A stretch of 64,000 bases of DNA from Thraustochytrium sp. TN22. Its lineage: Eukaryota > Sar > Bigyra > Thraustochytrida > Thraustochytriidae. The position numbers and the translations under genes are program-made. Below the pieces are notes generated by a model that was not told the origin of the DNA, did no database searches, and saw only the letters and a program-made list of their open reading frames with translations. Below, piece after piece: positions 26,352 through 36,276 of this stretch. The stretch is from positions 36,451-100,450 of the forward strand of contig JABLUY010000135.1 in assembly GCA_013306675.1 (NCBI GenBank). Reading direction: 5' to 3'. Numbering within the stretch: position 1 is the first letter of the stretch; every line of letters starts with the position of its first letter.

Positions 26352-29300
26352 ATGCAGCGCGACGGCGTGTCGTTCGCTGCGCTGCGCGAGCATGTGCGCG
26401 AGCGGACGTCCGGCGGCGGCGAGGCCGCCGGGCCAGATGTTGTGGGCGGCCTAAATCTGGCGCAGCTGCGCGAACAAATGGCGGCCGCGGCGAGCGAGAA
26501 GCGCGAGGGGACCGAGTCGCTGCTGGAGCTCGTGAGGCACAAGCGCGAGGGCGAGCGCGTGGAAGAGCTGCGGCAAGTCAAGATCAAGCACCAACAGCTG
26601 CGCGCGCGCCGCCGCCAGGAGTCCATCGAACTGTCCAAGGTGATGATGGAGCTCGAGAAGCGCAAACAGCAGGAGCTCGAGCTGCGCCTGCAAAAGGAGC
26701 GCATCCAGCAAGGCCTCGGGCGCGTCGATCGCACGCACCTCGGCCAGATGGAGGACAAGAAGCGTCGCGAGCTCGCCAAGGTCAGCGAGGAGCGCCAGGC
26801 GCTTCAGGACAAGGAGCAAGCCCTTTTGGAACAGGTCGACGAGCTGGAGCGCAAGATCCTCGAGCAGGAGGAGGTCCATGCCAAGCGCAAGCAGGAGATC
26901 GAGGACGCCCTCGTGCGCAAGGGCGGCTCGCGCCTCGAGCACAAGAACGCCGAACTCCTGGTGCTCGCCAAGGCTCACGGCCAGCGCACCTCGACCCTTT
27001 TGCAGGAGCGCGACAAGCTTGAGCAGGAGCGCCAGCGTCTCGAAGATCAACTCCACGGTCTTCGCGGAGGATCGCTCAGCGCTGACGGAAAGGGCGCTGG
27101 TGTTGGCAGCGGCAGCGGCGGGACTGCAGCAGCTGAAACCCTCGAGGACTTTGTCAACACCGTTCAGAGCCGCTTCACGGAGCAGCAGGAGCACGTTGCG
27201 CTTCTCAAGCTCCAACACGAGCAGGCGCAGCGGGACTGGGCCATGAGTAAGATCACCGACGACAGCGAGACCAAGATGCTCCGCCCTGCAGGCATCGACA
27301 ACTCGCTGCCCTTCACCACCGAGGCAGAGTCCTTCTTGAACGAGTGGCTCAACGAGGACCCGAGTCGCAAGGCCGCACTCGGAGACGCCGCCCGGGCGCT
27401 GGACGACGCCGTGGCCGGTCCTGAGGCCGAGCCGCGGGGCTCCGCGACGGGTGCGGAGAGCCCCTCGCACGTGCACTTCGCCACGAGTCGCGGCAGCCCG
27501 CATCGGCACGGCTCGCCGCACCGGCACGGCTCGCCGCACCGGCAGGCCACCTTTCGCGGCGGCAACAACAATAATAACAGCAAGAATGCCGGTCGGCCGC
27601 GTGCCAAGAGCCCGACGGAGGCGCTCAGTGAGGAGGCACGTCGCCAGCTCGAAGAGGAGGTTGACGCGCTCAAGGCCGAGTACATGGGCATGAACGTGGA
27701 CAACCCGGGGCTCTGGGCTGACATCCAAGCGCTCGAGCGCCAGCTCGGCTACCGGCCGTCGCCGCGCCCGCACATGCGCGCGACCGCGCGCATGCTCACA
27801 CCGCAGGGAACCTGGGCCAGCGGGCTGGCGTCGGCGATGGGCTCGCCGGCCGGCCCCGTGGTTATGGCGCCCTCCGGCGTCCTCGCGCCCGCCGCCAGCC
27901 CCATGGTCGAGTACCAGATGGAGAAGCAACAGCGCATGCTCGAAAAGCAGGCCAAGTCACTGCGGCACCTGGAACTCAAGCAAAAGGAGGCCATCATGAA
28001 GGCCAAGCTGGAGCGCCGAGCTGCCACCGTGAAGGCGGCAGCTGTGACCTCGCGCGGCCGGAGGCGGCGCGCGAGGCGGCGCCGAGGAAAGCTGCGCGGC
28101 TTCGCTGATGATGACGATGGCGATGATGATGGCGGCCGCCACGACCTTGAGGACTCGCTTTCGGATTCCGAAAAGAGCTCGCGATCGTCCTCGTCTTCGT
28201 CTTCGACTTCCTCCCCTTCCTCTACGTCGTCGTCCTCGGCGACATCGTGCTCATCATCCACCTATTCGCGCAGGCGGCGCGGGCGACGACGACGGTACCG
28301 ACGCGGCGGCCGCCGCGGCGACCGGCGCCACAGGGCCAACCCTGCCTCGTTCGAGGCTAGCACGCTCTTCGGCGCGGGCGCGGGCACGGGCGAGCCTGAG
28401 ATGAACCCTGCTTCGCAAAACCAGCAGGCACGTCTCGAGCAGCACCTTGCGCAGCAGCAGCGTACGTTCTCGCGCACGATGGACGCGCTGACCCGCAAGC
28501 TGCAGCTCCTCAGTGGCGGCGGCCACAGCGGCGACGCGTCAACCGGCGGCGAGGCCGGCGGCCTCGGTGCGGGCTCGAACGCGGAGAAGAACCAGTTTAT
28601 GGAGGAGCTCTCGACGCTGGAAATGATCCCGCGCGAGTCGGAGCTGTACGATATCCAAGTGGAGCACCTGAAGATGATGACGCGCATGCGGCTGGAGCTC
28701 GAGCAGCTCCAGCAGCAGGAGCGCGTGAGCACGATGAAGCAGGAGCTCGAGCGGCGGCAGCGCGAGCAGGAAAAGCGCACCGCATTCGAGGAGCTCAAGG
28801 TGGACCAGGAGCGGCAGCTGGAGCTGGCCAAGCTGCGACGCGCGCTGGCGCGGGAGGGCGGGGACACGAGCTGGAACGGCCGCGGGGAAAGCGGCAGCGG
28901 CAGCAGCGCGCCGGCTCGCCCGTATGACCCGCAGGCAGGCTTCTCGGTGTACTTTGACTACGCAACGGGGATCCCGAAGCGCTTTGGCATGGTGCGTCTC
29001 GTGTACTGCATTTACGAGGATGAGGCCGTCAAATCGGCCGTCAAGGGGCTGCCAACCTGCGAGACAGAAACGGACTCCGCGACGCGGTGCATGGCGTCCT
29101 TCGTGGCGCGCAAGAAGTTCCAGCGCATCCCGGCGCGCGCCAACCTGCGCCTCGTGCTGGAGCTGCAGTGCGTGGTGGACGGGCCACAGGGCCGCGCCTT
29201 CCAGAGCATCGGATGGACCGTGCTGGACCTCTTCCAGGCGAGCAGTGCCGCGCTGCATGAGGGCGCGCACGCTCTGACGCTGCACAAGCCGCCCTTCAAG

Positions 29301-32234
29301 GTGTCGGCACTGCTGGCGGCGGCGACGCGCGCCGCCGACACGGACACGGACGATCACTCCGCCGAGGCCATGGGCCTGTACCTGCGCATCGTGCACGCGG
29401 AGAACGTAGACGCGGCGGCTGACTTTGTGGTGGACCCCTGCGTCACACAGCACCTGTACAAGCGGTGGCCGCGGCGCGCCGAGAAGAAGGCGTCCACGCG
29501 CAAGTCCAAAGAGCGAGACGCGGACAAGCGGCGCAGCAAAAAGTCCAGCAGCAAGAAGAAGTCCGGCAAGCACGTGGACGACGGCGCCTCGGAGCTGGGC
29601 TCCGTCGCGGAGGAGTCCGTCGTGTCGGGCGGGTCGACGAATGGCGCGCGCTCCGTGGTGAGCGCTGCGTCCAACACCACACACCGCGCCGCGCGCAAGG
29701 CGCACTGTGCGCTCGGGCTGCAGCTGGAGAGCGTTGCCTTCACGCAAGAGAGCCCAGCGCACCCGGTGTTTGTGCGTGCGACGCTGCTGCCGACGTCGGC
29801 GAGCGTGAAGGAGTGCACGGCGCGCGAGGAGGACGCGCTGCGGGTCCTGGCGCAGACGACCGGTCCAGTCGATTACCACAATCTCGCAAACGAGGTGCAC
29901 GTGTGGGACTCGGAGCCGCGTGACGTGCGTGTGAGCACGGGCCAGGCTTCGTGGTCACGGGCGGAGACCGGCGCGGGCTTCTTCGACACCGCGGACCTCG
30001 ATGGCCAGGGCGTCCTGCTGCTCAAGGTGTACGAGCGCGCGGCGGGAGCCGACTTCGCTGCGAGGGGCAGCCGGAGCGGGAGCCGGCGGAGCAGCACAGC
30101 GTCGGGGCGGCGCAGCAGCCTGGGTTCCGAGGCCTCGCTAGAGGAGGCAGGGAGCGAGAGCGTCTCCGAGAACTCGGGCGGGTCGGCGGACAAGCTCGTG
30201 GGCTGGGCGTGCGTGCCGCTGGCGGACGATGACAATCCGGACGCTCTGGGGCTCAAGCCGGACACCTACTCGGCAGAGCTCCTGCAGCCTCCAGTGGCGC
30301 TGCCGGTGGACGAGAAGCGACATGAGTATCTCGAGGCGCGTCTCTCCTTCGTGATCGTCAAGGCGAAGCAGGCCGCACGGGACGGGGCCAGTAGCCGAGC
30401 GTCAAGCGTATCGCGCACACGACGAAGGCGCGGGCGCGGTGCCGGGAGCGCTGCGCGAAGCATCGCGTCCATCGCGGAGGAAGACGATGAGGATCTGCTG
30501 AGCAGCAGCGAGGCGGGCGAGGACGACGATGAGGATGCGCGCTCGAGTCGGCAGAACAGCAACGAGGACAAAGACGACGAGGGCACGCCCTGGGTGGACT
30601 GCGAGGCGCCCTTGAGCGCCAAGGACCGCGCCAAGCGGTTCGAGCGCGGCGAGGACGGCTTCGACGTGTACGTGGACGGCGCGCGCTTCTTGCCCGAGTA
30701 CACGACCATCTCGGCGGTGCAGGTGAAGCTCTTGTCACCCTCCTTTGAGCAGATCGGCGAGGACTTTCACGCGCTCCCGCGCACGAGCGACAGCGCGTAC
30801 AACCCGAAGTTCCGGATGCGGGCCGAGTTCCGTGGCGAAGCGGTGGCGAACCCGGCGAGCACGCTGCTCTTCCGTGTGGACACCGTGGATAGATTCTCCA
30901 AGGAGACGCGCGCGGTCGGGTACACGGTGCTAAACCCGTTCTGCGCGAGCGGCAGTGGCACGGAGGCGCTCAAGCCAACCACGCAGGAGTACGCGCTGCA
31001 CCGCGGCGGCTTCCAGCTGCCGCTCTTCCAGAGCCGGCCCGACACTACGCGTACGCTGGATGCAAACCACTTTGCCGAGTCGACCCGTGTACCGTGCGCT
31101 ACCCTGCTGGTGCGGATCGTGCCGGCTAAGAAGAGCAAGGACAAGGTGCACATCTTGAAGCTGGAGGAGTTCCCCAAAGCGGAATGGGAGAAGCGCGGCC
31201 TCGTGGTACCGGCGCCGACGTACGGCAAGAAGGCCAAGTATGACTCGACGCGGTGCCGGCCTCTGCCTAGCGAGGAACGTCTGTACAGCGTGCTAGCGGA
31301 CCGCGAGGAAGTGCTGGTGGGCGAGATGGCGCCATTGGCGCGGCGGCCGGGCGTGGCCGAGGACAAGCACGTGGACGTCATGGAGGATGAGGAGGTGCAG
31401 GCATGGATTGCGAAGCGGCTGGCGCAGCCCCAGGGCATGATGGGCATCGACTACGCGGCGCAGTTTCAGCCCGAGACGGGCTTCGGCGCCTGCGTCGATC
31501 TCTTGCTCGGGCTGCGGTCCGCAGACGTCGGCAAAAACAAGCTGCTCAAGGCGATATTCTCGCTCAACCCGCCCGGCGCCTACTACGGCGAGCCGCGGCT
31601 AGCGGACGACGTCGCCTTCACGACCTCGCACGACTTCGCCGCCCCGCTCGCGACGCCGCGCTTCCTGGACGACATGCACGTCTTCCGCGACGTCCCGTAC
31701 GACCCCAAGCTCGTTTTGGTCGTTGACGTGCGGCTCGTACGCACTGACAAGATGCAACAGGATGACTTCGCGTGGACCATGGTCCCCATCTTTAGTCCGT
31801 ATGGGCCGTACGTGCGCAACGGCCGCGCACTGGCGCCGCTTTTCGCCGGACCTGTTGACGTCTCGGTCCTGGCGGACCTCCAGGCATCGGACCGCGACCC
31901 GGAGACCTTTGTGCTGGAGGAGATGGCCAAGGGCAAGGCTTCGCGCCTCAAGACGCCCAAGTCGCAGGCCGCTGTCCTCGTGCGCCTCGTCGACAACCTC
32001 GTGGTGGACTGCATGCGCTTCGACGCCGCGCCGCGCGAGGTGGCGCTACCACCCAAGACCCAGCCCAAGCTCGTTGCTCAGTTGGCCGCGGCCACCGATT
32101 CCACCGCCACCAAAAAGGGCAGCACTCTCCTCAGTACGCTGCCGAAGAACCAGCGTGACAAGCCCGACGCCTTTGAGCGAATCGTGAACGAGACCTTTGC
32201 CAAGCTTACCGGCATCTCCAACTACACGTTTTAG
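26352..32234 (+). CDS. CCDC17: CCDC17-like giant coiled-coil protein
   Basis: 1960 aa, ATG at 26352, no intron seen. The N-terminal 245 residues form a long coiled coil rich in E, K, R and Q. A disordered part with HRHGSPHRHGSPHR and poly-Asn follows, then a second coiled coil near residues 500-560. A basic RRRRARRRRGK stretch precedes a Ser run, with more helices near 680-850. The C-terminal 1100 residues hold beta-rich segments. Those near 857-985 (GFSVYFDYATGIP) and 1433-1550 (GFDVYVDGARFLPEYT, then DSAYNPKFRMRAEF, VLNPF) carry the YDY and YVDGARFLP signatures I associate with CCDC17. Further copies lie near 1113-1315 and 1717-1880. Human CCDC17 is about 620 aa, so this version is expanded. 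CCDC17 occurs in ciliated lineages with a poorly known role. The family call is from memory of its motifs; orthology is moderately sure. Confidence 0.65.
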   Translation: MQRDGVSFAALREHVRERTSGGGEAAGPDVVGGLNLAQLREQMAAAASEKREGTESLLELVRHKREGERVEELRQVKIKHQQLRARRRQESIELSKVMMELEKRKQQELELRLQKERIQQGLGRVDRTHLGQMEDKKRRELAKVSEERQALQDKEQALLEQVDELERKILEQEEVHAKRKQEIEDALVRKGGSRLEHKNAELLVLAKAHGQRTSTLLQERDKLEQERQRLEDQLHGLRGGSLSADGKGAGVGSGSGGTAAAETLEDFVNTVQSRFTEQQEHVALLKLQHEQAQRDWAMSKITDDSETKMLRPAGIDNSLPFTTEAESFLNEWLNEDPSRKAALGDAARALDDAVAGPEAEPRGSATGAESPSHVHFATSRGSPHRHGSPHRHGSPHRQATFRGGNNNNNSKNAGRPRAKSPTEALSEEARRQLEEEVDALKAEYMGMNVDNPGLWADIQALERQLGYRPSPRPHMRATARMLTPQGTWASGLASAMGSPAGPVVMAPSGVLAPAASPMVEYQMEKQQRMLEKQAKSLRHLELKQKEAIMKAKLERRAATVKAAAVTSRGRRRRARRRRGKLRGFADDDDGDDDGGRHDLEDSLSDSEKSSRSSSSSSSTSSPSSTSSSSATSCSSSTYSRRRRGRRRRYRRGGRRGDRRHRANPASFEASTLFGAGAGTGEPEMNPASQNQQARLEQHLAQQQRTFSRTMDALTRKLQLLSGGGHSGDASTGGEAGGLGAGSNAEKNQFMEELSTLEMIPRESELYDIQVEHLKMMTRMRLELEQLQQQERVSTMKQELERRQREQEKRTAFEELKVDQERQLELAKLRRALAREGGDTSWNGRGESGSGSSAPARPYDPQAGFSVYFDYATGIPKRFGMVRLVYCIYEDEAVKSAVKGLPTCETETDSATRCMASFVARKKFQRIPARANLRLVLELQCVVDGPQGRAFQSIGWTVLDLFQASSAALHEGAHALTLHKPPFKVSALLAAATRAADTDTDDHSAEAMGLYLRIVHAENVDAAADFVVDPCVTQHLYKRWPRRAEKKASTRKSKERDADKRRSKKSSSKKKSGKHVDDGASELGSVAEESVVSGGSTNGARSVVSAASNTTHRAARKAHCALGLQLESVAFTQESPAHPVFVRATLLPTSASVKECTAREEDALRVLAQTTGPVDYHNLANEVHVWDSEPRDVRVSTGQASWSRAETGAGFFDTADLDGQGVLLLKVYERAAGADFAARGSRSGSRRSSTASGRRSSLGSEASLEEAGSESVSENSGGSADKLVGWACVPLADDDNPDALGLKPDTYSAELLQPPVALPVDEKRHEYLEARLSFVIVKAKQAARDGASSRASSVSRTRRRRGRGAGSAARSIASIAEEDDEDLLSSSEAGEDDDEDARSSRQNSNEDKDDEGTPWVDCEAPLSAKDRAKRFERGEDGFDVYVDGARFLPEYTTISAVQVKLLSPSFEQIGEDFHALPRTSDSAYNPKFRMRAEFRGEAVANPASTLLFRVDTVDRFSKETRAVGYTVLNPFCASGSGTEALKPTTQEYALHRGGFQLPLFQSRPDTTRTLDANHFAESTRVPCATLLVRIVPAKKSKDKVHILKLEEFPKAEWEKRGLVVPAPTYGKKAKYDSTRCRPLPSEERLYSVLADREEVLVGEMAPLARRPGVAEDKHVDVMEDEEVQAWIAKRLAQPQGMMGIDYAAQFQPETGFGACVDLLLGLRSADVGKNKLLKAIFSLNPPGAYYGEPRLADDVAFTTSHDFAAPLATPRFLDDMHVFRDVPYDPKLVLVVDVRLVRTDKMQQDDFAWTMVPIFSPYGPYVRNGRALAPLFAGPVDVSVLADLQASDRDPETFVLEEMAKGKASRLKTPKSQAAVLVRLVDNLVVDCMRFDAAPREVALPPKTQPKLVAQLAAATDSTATKKGSTLLSTLPKNQRDKPDAFERIVNETFAKLTGISNYTF

Positions 32235-32544
32235 AAAACATCAAAAACTGAAAGGGTATTGGGTCGCGCACTCGCGGTGCTTGGCGTCGAGCACTCGCGA
32301 TGCTTTGCGTCGCGGACTCATCACAGTGTTATTGCGTCACCTCAGGCTGTCCTGACCCTGCCAAGCTCCGAAGCGATACACGTTTCAGCCCTTTACGTAC
32401 ACAAAGTTCACCATCACTCAAAGGAGTCACGCCGCGCCGACAAGGTGGGGCGTACACAGACAGACGGGCAGACCGACAGCACCAGCATTGCCATCGGCCA
32501 CGCAGGGCATTGGCAGCAGCAAGTCGTCAACCAGTGCCCGACTC
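32235..32544. other. Convergent 3' region between CCDC17-like gene and RIO1
   Basis: These 310 bp join two 3' ends. An imperfect direct repeat with GCACTCGCGGTGCTTGGCG (about 32268) and GCACTCGCGATGCTTTGCG (about 32290) lies just after the CCDC17-like stop. It is probably 3' UTR sequence. No gene is seen. Confidence 0.45.
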
Positions 32545-34191
32545 TCAGGCCTTGTTCTTCTTGAAGCGCTTCTTGACATGCTTGGGCACCTTGGTCTTGC
32601 GGCGCTCCTGGCGGTCCTGCTTGACCTGCTTCTTGTGCGCCTTGCGCGCGTCCTTGTCTGCCGTCTTGAGCGTAAAGGCGGCATCCGCAGGCTCACCGTC
32701 CTCGTCACTGCCTTCGCCATCCTCGCCGTCAGTGCCCTCGTCCTCGTCCTCGTCCTCGTCTTCGTCCCCATCCTCCTCGTCGTTGTCCTCGCCCTCCGGC
32801 TCGACCTGTGCGGACGCCGTCGTCGCACCAGCGTCCGAGGCGGCAAGATCCACCACAGTGCCCGCCTGGTTCGTCTTGTCGGTGGCCTCCTCGTTGCTGT
32901 CGCCCTCGAGGCCAGTCATGATGTGCATGAGGACGCGGTCCGTGTCGGAGCCGGCGTTGACGAGCTCGTATTCGCGCTCAATGTCGTGGATCTGCGTAAG
33001 GCTGGTGGGAATGAAGCTGTTGAGAAAGACGCGCTGCGAGACCTCGACCTCGGCGGACTGCTCCTCGGACAGCGTGGCGCCCATGGCCTCCTGGATCTTA
33101 TCGAGCGCGGCGTCCATTTGCTCCTCGCTGCAGTCAAAGCTGCGGTCAACGACAAACTGGAAAGCGTGGATGAGATGCATGGTCTGCAGACCCTTCTTGG
33201 TGAAAAAGGCGTTGGTGTTCTCAATGTCGAGGCGCAGAAACTCGAGCGCGCGAGGGTGGTCCATCTCGACGGACTGCGAGACGTCAATAACGTAGATGGT
33301 ACGGTTCAGGTAGAGCAGGTTGTACTCGCTGTAGTCGCCGTGCACGAGCTTGGCGAGCTGGAAGAGGCGACGCAAGATCTTGAGGCACTGTACGTAGGCG
33401 CTCTGGACGCGGCGCTCGCTGAGCTGGGCGTCCTTGAGACGCGGCGCGGGCCAGCCGTCCACGCCGATGAACTCCATGAGCAGCACGTGCGAGCGCAGCA
33501 TGATGGGTTCCGGGCACGGGATGCCGGCCGAGTGGAGGCGCTTGAGGTTGCGGAGCTCCTTCTCGGCCCAGAGCTTGACCATCTTGCGCGGGTTGCTCTT
33601 GCCGTAGCCGCCGCGAAAGCGGTACTCGCCCGAGACGTACTTGTCGCGGTCCTTGAAGACCAGAATGGACGTCTTGAACACCTTGACGGCCAGGTCCTTG
33701 GCGTCCTTGGTCCGCGCGTGGTACACGTTGGCCTCCTTGCCGGTGCTGATGCACCCGTTGATCTCCTCGAAGGTGCCGCGGCTGAGCATCTTGAAGAGGA
33801 TGAGCCGCGTGCGCGGGTCCATGACCTGCTCCGTCGTGCTGCGGTCGTCGCGGCCCTGGTGCCTGTTCTGGCCCATTTGCTTGCGCTCGCCGCGCCGTAC
33901 GTCGTTGGTCGCCGCCTGCGACATGTTCACCCTATCCAGGTTCATGCGCCTGTCGAGCGCCGCCATCTTGTGCTCCTTGGGCTGCAGCGCCGTCGCCGCG
34001 CCGCCCTGGAAGTCCTTGGCCACCTGGAACTGCTCGTAGTCCTCCACCTCGCCGCCGTCCTCGTCATCCTCATCCTCGTCGTACGCGTACGCGCCCGCGC
34101 TGCCGCCGCGCGACGGCGCAAACAGCGCGGCCTGCAGCTCCTGCGCCAGCAGCCGCTTCGCCGCGTTCTCCCCGCCCGCCGCGCCCGCCAT
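32545..34191 (-). CDS. RIOK1: RIO1-type atypical serine kinase/ATPase
   Basis: 548 aa, ATG at 34191 (MAGAAGGENAAKR); the upstream open frame has no ATG. RIO1 acts late in 40S ribosome maturation, releasing factors from pre-40S particles in the cytoplasm. The RIO1 signature loop STGKEANVY lies near residues 144-152, followed by LAVKVFKTSILVFKDRDKYVSGEYRF. Asp286 is in the catalytic VHGDYSEYNLLY loop and Asp303 in the metal-binding YVIDVSQSVE motif. The N-terminus holds an acidic EDEDDED patch. The C-terminus is a long acidic stretch (EDEDEDEDEDEGTD) followed by a Lys/Arg-rich tail ending KKRFKKNKA, the arrangement of RIO1 rather than RIO2 or RIO3. It is divergent from the first F-box-like gene. 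Confidence 0.95.
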   Translation of the reverse strand: MAGAAGGENAAKRLLAQELQAALFAPSRGGSAGAYAYDEDEDDEDGGEVEDYEQFQVAKDFQGGAATALQPKEHKMAALDRRMNLDRVNMSQAATNDVRRGERKQMGQNRHQGRDDRSTTEQVMDPRTRLILFKMLSRGTFEEINGCISTGKEANVYHARTKDAKDLAVKVFKTSILVFKDRDKYVSGEYRFRGGYGKSNPRKMVKLWAEKELRNLKRLHSAGIPCPEPIMLRSHVLLMEFIGVDGWPAPRLKDAQLSERRVQSAYVQCLKILRRLFQLAKLVHGDYSEYNLLYLNRTIYVIDVSQSVEMDHPRALEFLRLDIENTNAFFTKKGLQTMHLIHAFQFVVDRSFDCSEEQMDAALDKIQEAMGATLSEEQSAEVEVSQRVFLNSFIPTSLTQIHDIEREYELVNAGSDTDRVLMHIMTGLEGDSNEEATDKTNQAGTVVDLAASDAGATTASAQVEPEGEDNDEEDGDEDEDEDEDEGTDGEDGEGSDEDGEPADAAFTLKTADKDARKAHKKQVKQDRQERRKTKVPKHVKKRFKKNKA

Positions 34192-34830
34192 CGCGCCCCG
34201 CCTCGCGCGCCGCCGCCGCCACCACCGACTCCGACTCGGGTCTGCCAGTGCGCCACTCCCCGCCACGGGTTCCGTAACCGCCCGCCGCCGCGCCGCGCCG
34301 CGTAACCGTGCCCAACCGCCGCCGCCGCCTCGGCGCTCCGAGTCCCCCTGTTCCCGGTTGCGGCGCCTCGGGTGGGAAAATTCTGCCCGGCCGCGGCTGA
34401 AGGTGAGGGCCTGTGGCCTCGAGAGCGGCGGGCGCCAAGGGGGGAACTTGGACGGGGGGGTTGCTCTCGATGCGTAGCCGCGGCCGCGCCTGTGAGAGCA
34501 GAGTCGAGGCCTAGCACTGGCAGAGGCTGGTACTGCTACCAGAACGACTCGGAGAGAATGGGTTCCTGACCTGGCGGCCGCTGCAGACCGCGGCGCGTTG
34601 CCGTAGTACTGGCCTGGCGGAGATTAGAAGCATCGGATCGCGGCCCGGGTCGGGTTGTGGTGCCGGCAACGCGAGCAAGACCGACGCGCGTGCGCCGCGG
34701 CGGAGCGCGTGGGGTTGCGGTGGCGGCAGTGCAATCATGTGAAGCCGCGCGCCCGGGCGCGGCTCGTCGCTGCCGCGCATGACTGGCAGTGGCAAGGCAG
34801 GGCAGCAGACCTGCAACCCAAAGGCTCAAG
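34192..34830. promoter_or_regulatory. Divergent promoter region RIO1 / F-box-like 1
   Basis: These 639 bp lie between the starts at 34191 (-) and 34831 (+). Sequence near RIO1 is CCGCC-rich; near 34590-34740 it carries GTAGTACTGG and GGTTGCGGTGGCGGCAGTG. I see no other gene. Confidence 0.45.
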
Positions 34831-36276
34831 ATGACGCAGAGCATCACGCACATCGGGCGCGTTCGCATCACGCCGAGGCGCTTCAAGCAAGTAGCGGCGG
34901 CGCCGAGCGATGGCGTTGTGGCTATGCTGCCCGACGCGACGCTGCAGCTGATCGTGAGATTCCTGGCGGAGTGCCCGCAAGCGCTGGCCCCGCTGTACGC
35001 GACGTGCCGGCACCTCCACGCGTTGGTCGTCAAGGAGCAAGCGGATGTCCTGCCGATGCTGGACGAGCCAACCAAGCATCTCCTGGAGAGCATCTGCGAG
35101 CATCGTGATACCAACCAAATGATCGACCCGGACAACGAGTTCGCAGACGTGGAGACTCGTGCGAACGACCTCATGGATGTGTACAAGGCCAAGAACCCGG
35201 GGCAGCGCTGCGACGATTTTCAGAGTGGGGGCGACTGGGACAAGACAGGGAAAGCGAATCAGATCAAGGTGGACTGGACGCTTGTTGAGCGTGCAGCGCG
35301 CACGCTGCCCCGCGCCCCGCAGCCCCCGTCTTGGGCGCGAGAGGAACTCGACGAGAGGGAGCGCAATGACCGGACGCTTTACGAGTACACGGCACGCCCG
35401 GTATGCAGCTTTAACTCGCCCGTGCAGCTGGATCTGGACCCGGCCGATCAGAGCGGCTTCTTTCGCGTTCGCTACCCGAACGACAGCAACCCGGAGGAGG
35501 GTCCCAGCTGGGGCAAGCTGTTTGGCGCGGAGTTCTGGTTTCACTACCTCTGCCTGCGCGTGCTGGAGCCGCGTGGCTACCTCGCCAATGGCCATGTCTT
35601 CTGGGTCGGCGAGTACAGCAACGTCGGGCTTATTCAGGTCACGGACAACATGGTAGAGTTCTTCCCCATTGGGGAGACCGACGACCAGTACTACGGCTGG
35701 CCTCGAGGCGTGCTGCGCTACGCGTGTGAGCACCGGCTCCTGCCTCTCTGTGTTCGCCACAACGTCCGTCTCTGTGCCAGGGGCGATTGCGGATCCCGCT
35801 TCGGTCCCGCCGGCGCGCGTCTCCCTGTGCACCTGCAATTCGTTCTCCCCCGCGTGGAGAAGGGCCACCTCGAGCGCCTCATCACCGACTGGGCTCGCAG
35901 CGATTGGGCTGCGGATGCCGTGCGGAATGTGTCGCGTTTCCGCGCGCACCCGGAGTACCTGAAGATTGAGGAAGACGGCAGCACCATGACCATCGCCACG
36001 ACGTTATCCATGGGAGACTTCACCTGGACCATCGATCTGGACGCACTTGCCAAGTATCTCAAGAAAGTCGAGGACCCCAAGAAAGCGGCCGAGGACGTCA
36101 AGACAGCCGAGGGCGCCGAGAATGCCGAGGGTGCCAAGCACGCTAGCTCGCAGGACAGGGAGGATGGCCAAGGCGAGCCGAGGTCTGATCAGCAGCAGGA
36201 CCACGACCACGACATGAAGGACCTGCCCAAGTCGCCCGCGAGCAACTGTACGCCGGGGAACAATGAGACCCACTAA
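34831..36276 (+). CDS. F-box-like protein, paralogue 1
   Basis: 481 aa; ATG at 34831 begins MTQSITHIGRVRITPRRF and matches the start of both paralogues. Residues about 32-70 (MLPDATLQLIVRFLAECPQ, then LYATCRHLHALV) fit the F-box pattern of a helical LPxxxLxxIxxFL core and a late C-R-x-x-H segment, so Skp1/cullin binding is plausible. The central part (about 195-330) is shared by all three paralogues: QLDLDPADQSGF, FWFHYLCLRVLEPRGYLANGH, VGEYSNVGLIQVTDN, DDQYYGWPRGVLRYACEHRLLPL. It reads like a beta-rich binding domain I cannot name. The tail is acidic/Lys/Ala-rich and ends near DHDMKDLPKSPAS. No membrane segment is seen. The F-box call is by pattern only. Confidence 0.65.
   Translation: MTQSITHIGRVRITPRRFKQVAAAPSDGVVAMLPDATLQLIVRFLAECPQALAPLYATCRHLHALVVKEQADVLPMLDEPTKHLLESICEHRDTNQMIDPDNEFADVETRANDLMDVYKAKNPGQRCDDFQSGGDWDKTGKANQIKVDWTLVERAARTLPRAPQPPSWAREELDERERNDRTLYEYTARPVCSFNSPVQLDLDPADQSGFFRVRYPNDSNPEEGPSWGKLFGAEFWFHYLCLRVLEPRGYLANGHVFWVGEYSNVGLIQVTDNMVEFFPIGETDDQYYGWPRGVLRYACEHRLLPLCVRHNVRLCARGDCGSRFGPAGARLPVHLQFVLPRVEKGHLERLITDWARSDWAADAVRNVSRFRAHPEYLKIEEDGSTMTIATTLSMGDFTWTIDLDALAKYLKKVEDPKKAAEDVKTAEGAENAEGAKHASSQDREDGQGEPRSDQQQDHDHDMKDLPKSPASNCTPGNNETH

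Noticed and set aside
26451-27929. 492-codon minus-strand ORF opposite the CCDC17-like N-terminus
   Set aside because: Leu-rich shadow of a Glu/Lys/Gln coiled coil; a typical antisense pattern.
32488-34305. 605-codon plus-strand ORF over RIO1
   Set aside because: The minus strand encodes an unmistakable RIO1 kinase; the plus frame is Leu/Val/Arg-rich shadow.
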